Shown one piece after another: positions 62,878 to 64,000 of a stretch of DNA of 64,000 nt. Position numbers and translations under genes: made by a program. The DNA lies in NCBI GenBank assembly GCA_024701455.1, contig JABXYP010000001.1, positions 3,352,001 to 3,416,000 on the forward strand, given 5' to 3'. This DNA is from Bacillus sp. A301a_S52 (GTDB lineage: Bacteria; Bacillota; Bacilli; Bacillales; Salisediminibacteriaceae). How positions within the stretch are numbered: the stretch's first letter is position 1; every line of letters starts with the position of its first letter. The notes under the pieces are model-generated. The model was given only the letters and a program-made list of their open reading frames with translations. It was not told where the DNA came from and searched no databases.

Positions 62878-63323
62878 ACTTCCACCTTTATAATTAAACT
62901 AATGCCATAAGGTGATATACTAATACAGATTTAACAACTATCACACTTGAATGTTCTACACGAACAAGGGGAAGGGGCAATGATAAATTGTCTTTATGAA
63001 AGGTCATTTTAAAAGTGGATTGAAGTGCAAGGCCTCAGAAAAGTGTCCGGCTATAGCAGCGGATCAATATATAATATATGAGGCATTTTTTACAGGGATG
63101 TGATGATATAAGCTCATTTCTTAAAATATGTAGAAAAAACAAAAGTCTTTATCCTGCTCCTTCCTAAAAAAGTTGAATAATGATAAGCTTTTGTAGTATT
63201 TTAGAGTAAATGGCACTCGACATATTTCTAAACACTTTTCAATATCCCGCATTAGTTAAAAATAAGCGTGATGTCGTTTTGATGATGATATAAGCTTTGG
63301 GGTAAAATCAAGGAGGAAATGAT
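62878..63323. other. intergenic region before phytoene synthase gene
   Basis: No gene is visible; a ten-codon ORF at 62980 following AAGGGGAAGGGG is too short to call. No copy of the repeat family. Confidence 0.4.
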
Positions 63324-64000
63324 ATGAAGAATGAGAAACAGTTACATAAAGAGGCTATGGGACAATTAAAAAAAACAAGTAGAACTTTTTACATTCCAAT
63401 TACATTATTAGAGCCCACATTAAAAAAAACAGTGGCTTCCGCCTATTTATGTATGCGGGCAATTGACGAAATTGAGGACCACCAGGAACTTAACCCTTTA
63501 ACAAAATCTCATCTTCTCTCTAACACAAGTCGTTTATTAAACGATTCATTTAACAATGATGCCTATCTTGAATTGATTGAGCCCTACAAACACCTACTCC
63601 CTGAAGTGACGATCAGACTTGGAGATTGGCTTTCAGTTTGCCCAGCAGATATTGTAGAAAAAGTGAAGGAATCTACAAGTATTATGGCTCAAGGTATGGC
63701 AAAATGGGCCGAAAAAAATTGGAATATCCAAACAAAAGAAGATTTAGACGATTACACCTATTATGTAGCCGGTCTTGTAGGTGTTATGCTTTCTGATATT
63801 TGGGAATGGCGAGATGGAACGAAAACTGACAGAGACTATGCTATTGCTTACGGACGCGGTTTACAGACAGTCAATATTCTTCGTAATCAAGATGAAGATA
63901 AAGATCGAGGAATTTCCTTCATACCTGAAAATTGGAATACTGATGATACCTTCCAGTACGCTGAGGCTAACCTTGCTCTTGGAGATGAGTACATGAAGGA
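63324..64000 (+). CDS. phytoene/squalene synthase family protein, 3'-truncated by window end
   Basis: It starts at an ATG seven bases after AAGGAGG and runs off the window (225 codons visible of an expected ~270-280). Both Asp-rich motifs of head-to-head prenyl synthases are present: AIDEIEDH near residue 48 and the second, NILRNQDEDKDRG, near residue 188. The opening KKTSRTFYIPI is typical. The enzyme should condense two prenyl diphosphates at the membrane, toward carotenoid, squalene or sesquiterpene products; B. subtilis YisP is a relative with altered activity. Without the following genes the product cannot be named. Confidence 0.9.
   Translation, partial: MKNEKQLHKEAMGQLKKTSRTFYIPITLLEPTLKKTVASAYLCMRAIDEIEDHQELNPLTKSHLLSNTSRLLNDSFNNDAYLELIEPYKHLLPEVTIRLGDWLSVCPADIVEKVKESTSIMAQGMAKWAEKNWNIQTKEDLDDYTYYVAGLVGVMLSDIWEWRDGTKTDRDYAIAYGRGLQTVNILRNQDEDKDRGISFIPENWNTDDTFQYAEANLALGDEYMK

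Overview
The window looks like part of a Bacillaceae (low-GC Gram-positive) chromosome, probably from an alkaliphilic or salt-adapted relative of Bacillus. Supporting evidence: strong AAGGAGG-type ribosome binding sites, frequent GTG/TTG starts, a complete des-desK-desR cold-sensing cassette, a fruRKA fructose operon, ytkD- and yuzF-like genes, two four-helix-bundle chemoreceptors and many factor-independent terminators. No rRNA, tRNA or CRISPR array was found.

Layout. 1-6.4 kb: end of a serine-recombinase island (two unknown cargo genes, a LexA-box-preceded ImmA-like protease, the recombinase, a lipoprotein and a secreted HNH nuclease with a SMI1-type immunity gene). Its right edge lies in a solute-binding protein gene that has lost its 5' part; the ATPase and permease genes follow intact (7.1-8.7 kb). 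8.7-26.1 kb: housekeeping core: a Nudix enzyme, fdhE-mobA-tatA, a polysaccharide deacetylase, two chemoreceptors, a YitT-type protein, a HAD hydrolase, fruR-fruK-fruA, a CstR-like persulfide sensor and a DedA protein with a tandemly duplicated 3' end. 26.8-31.9 kb: a PQQ-type sugar dehydrogenase lipoprotein and an alpha/beta hydrolase - membrane Mur ligase - Ddl operon. 32.5-41.2 kb: a PucR-controlled catabolic cluster (creatinase/DoeA-type hydrolase, Cys/Met-family PLP enzyme, homoserine dehydrogenase, aldehyde dehydrogenase) divergent from a sodium symporter. This set could convert a homoserine-yielding amino acid to aspartate. 41.6-44.5 kb: desR, desK, des. 44.8-45.8 kb: a nitronate monooxygenase-type enzyme.

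46.1-57.3 kb is an AT-rich acquired block bounded by decayed insertion sequences (IS21-type istB on the left, IS3-type on the right, and a dead IS4-type copy inside). It holds what is probably the most novel content: a minus-strand biosynthetic operon encoding a radical SAM enzyme, three different ATP-grasp ligases, an arginase/agmatinase-fold ureohydrolase and an MFS exporter. The set suggests a ribosome-independent peptide or amide natural product. I do not recognise the whole set as a known pathway.

57.5-64 kb: an M20 amidohydrolase remnant, a divergent RpiR regulator and GH4 6-phospho-glycosidase, an S41 protease-like lipoprotein, a small protein behind a SigB-like promoter, and the start of a phytoene/squalene synthase that runs off the window.

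Across the host part of the window, a family of structured intergenic repeats (two nested hairpins, about 11 full or partial copies, all in the same orientation) fills most longer gaps and one copy sits in the broken M20 gene.
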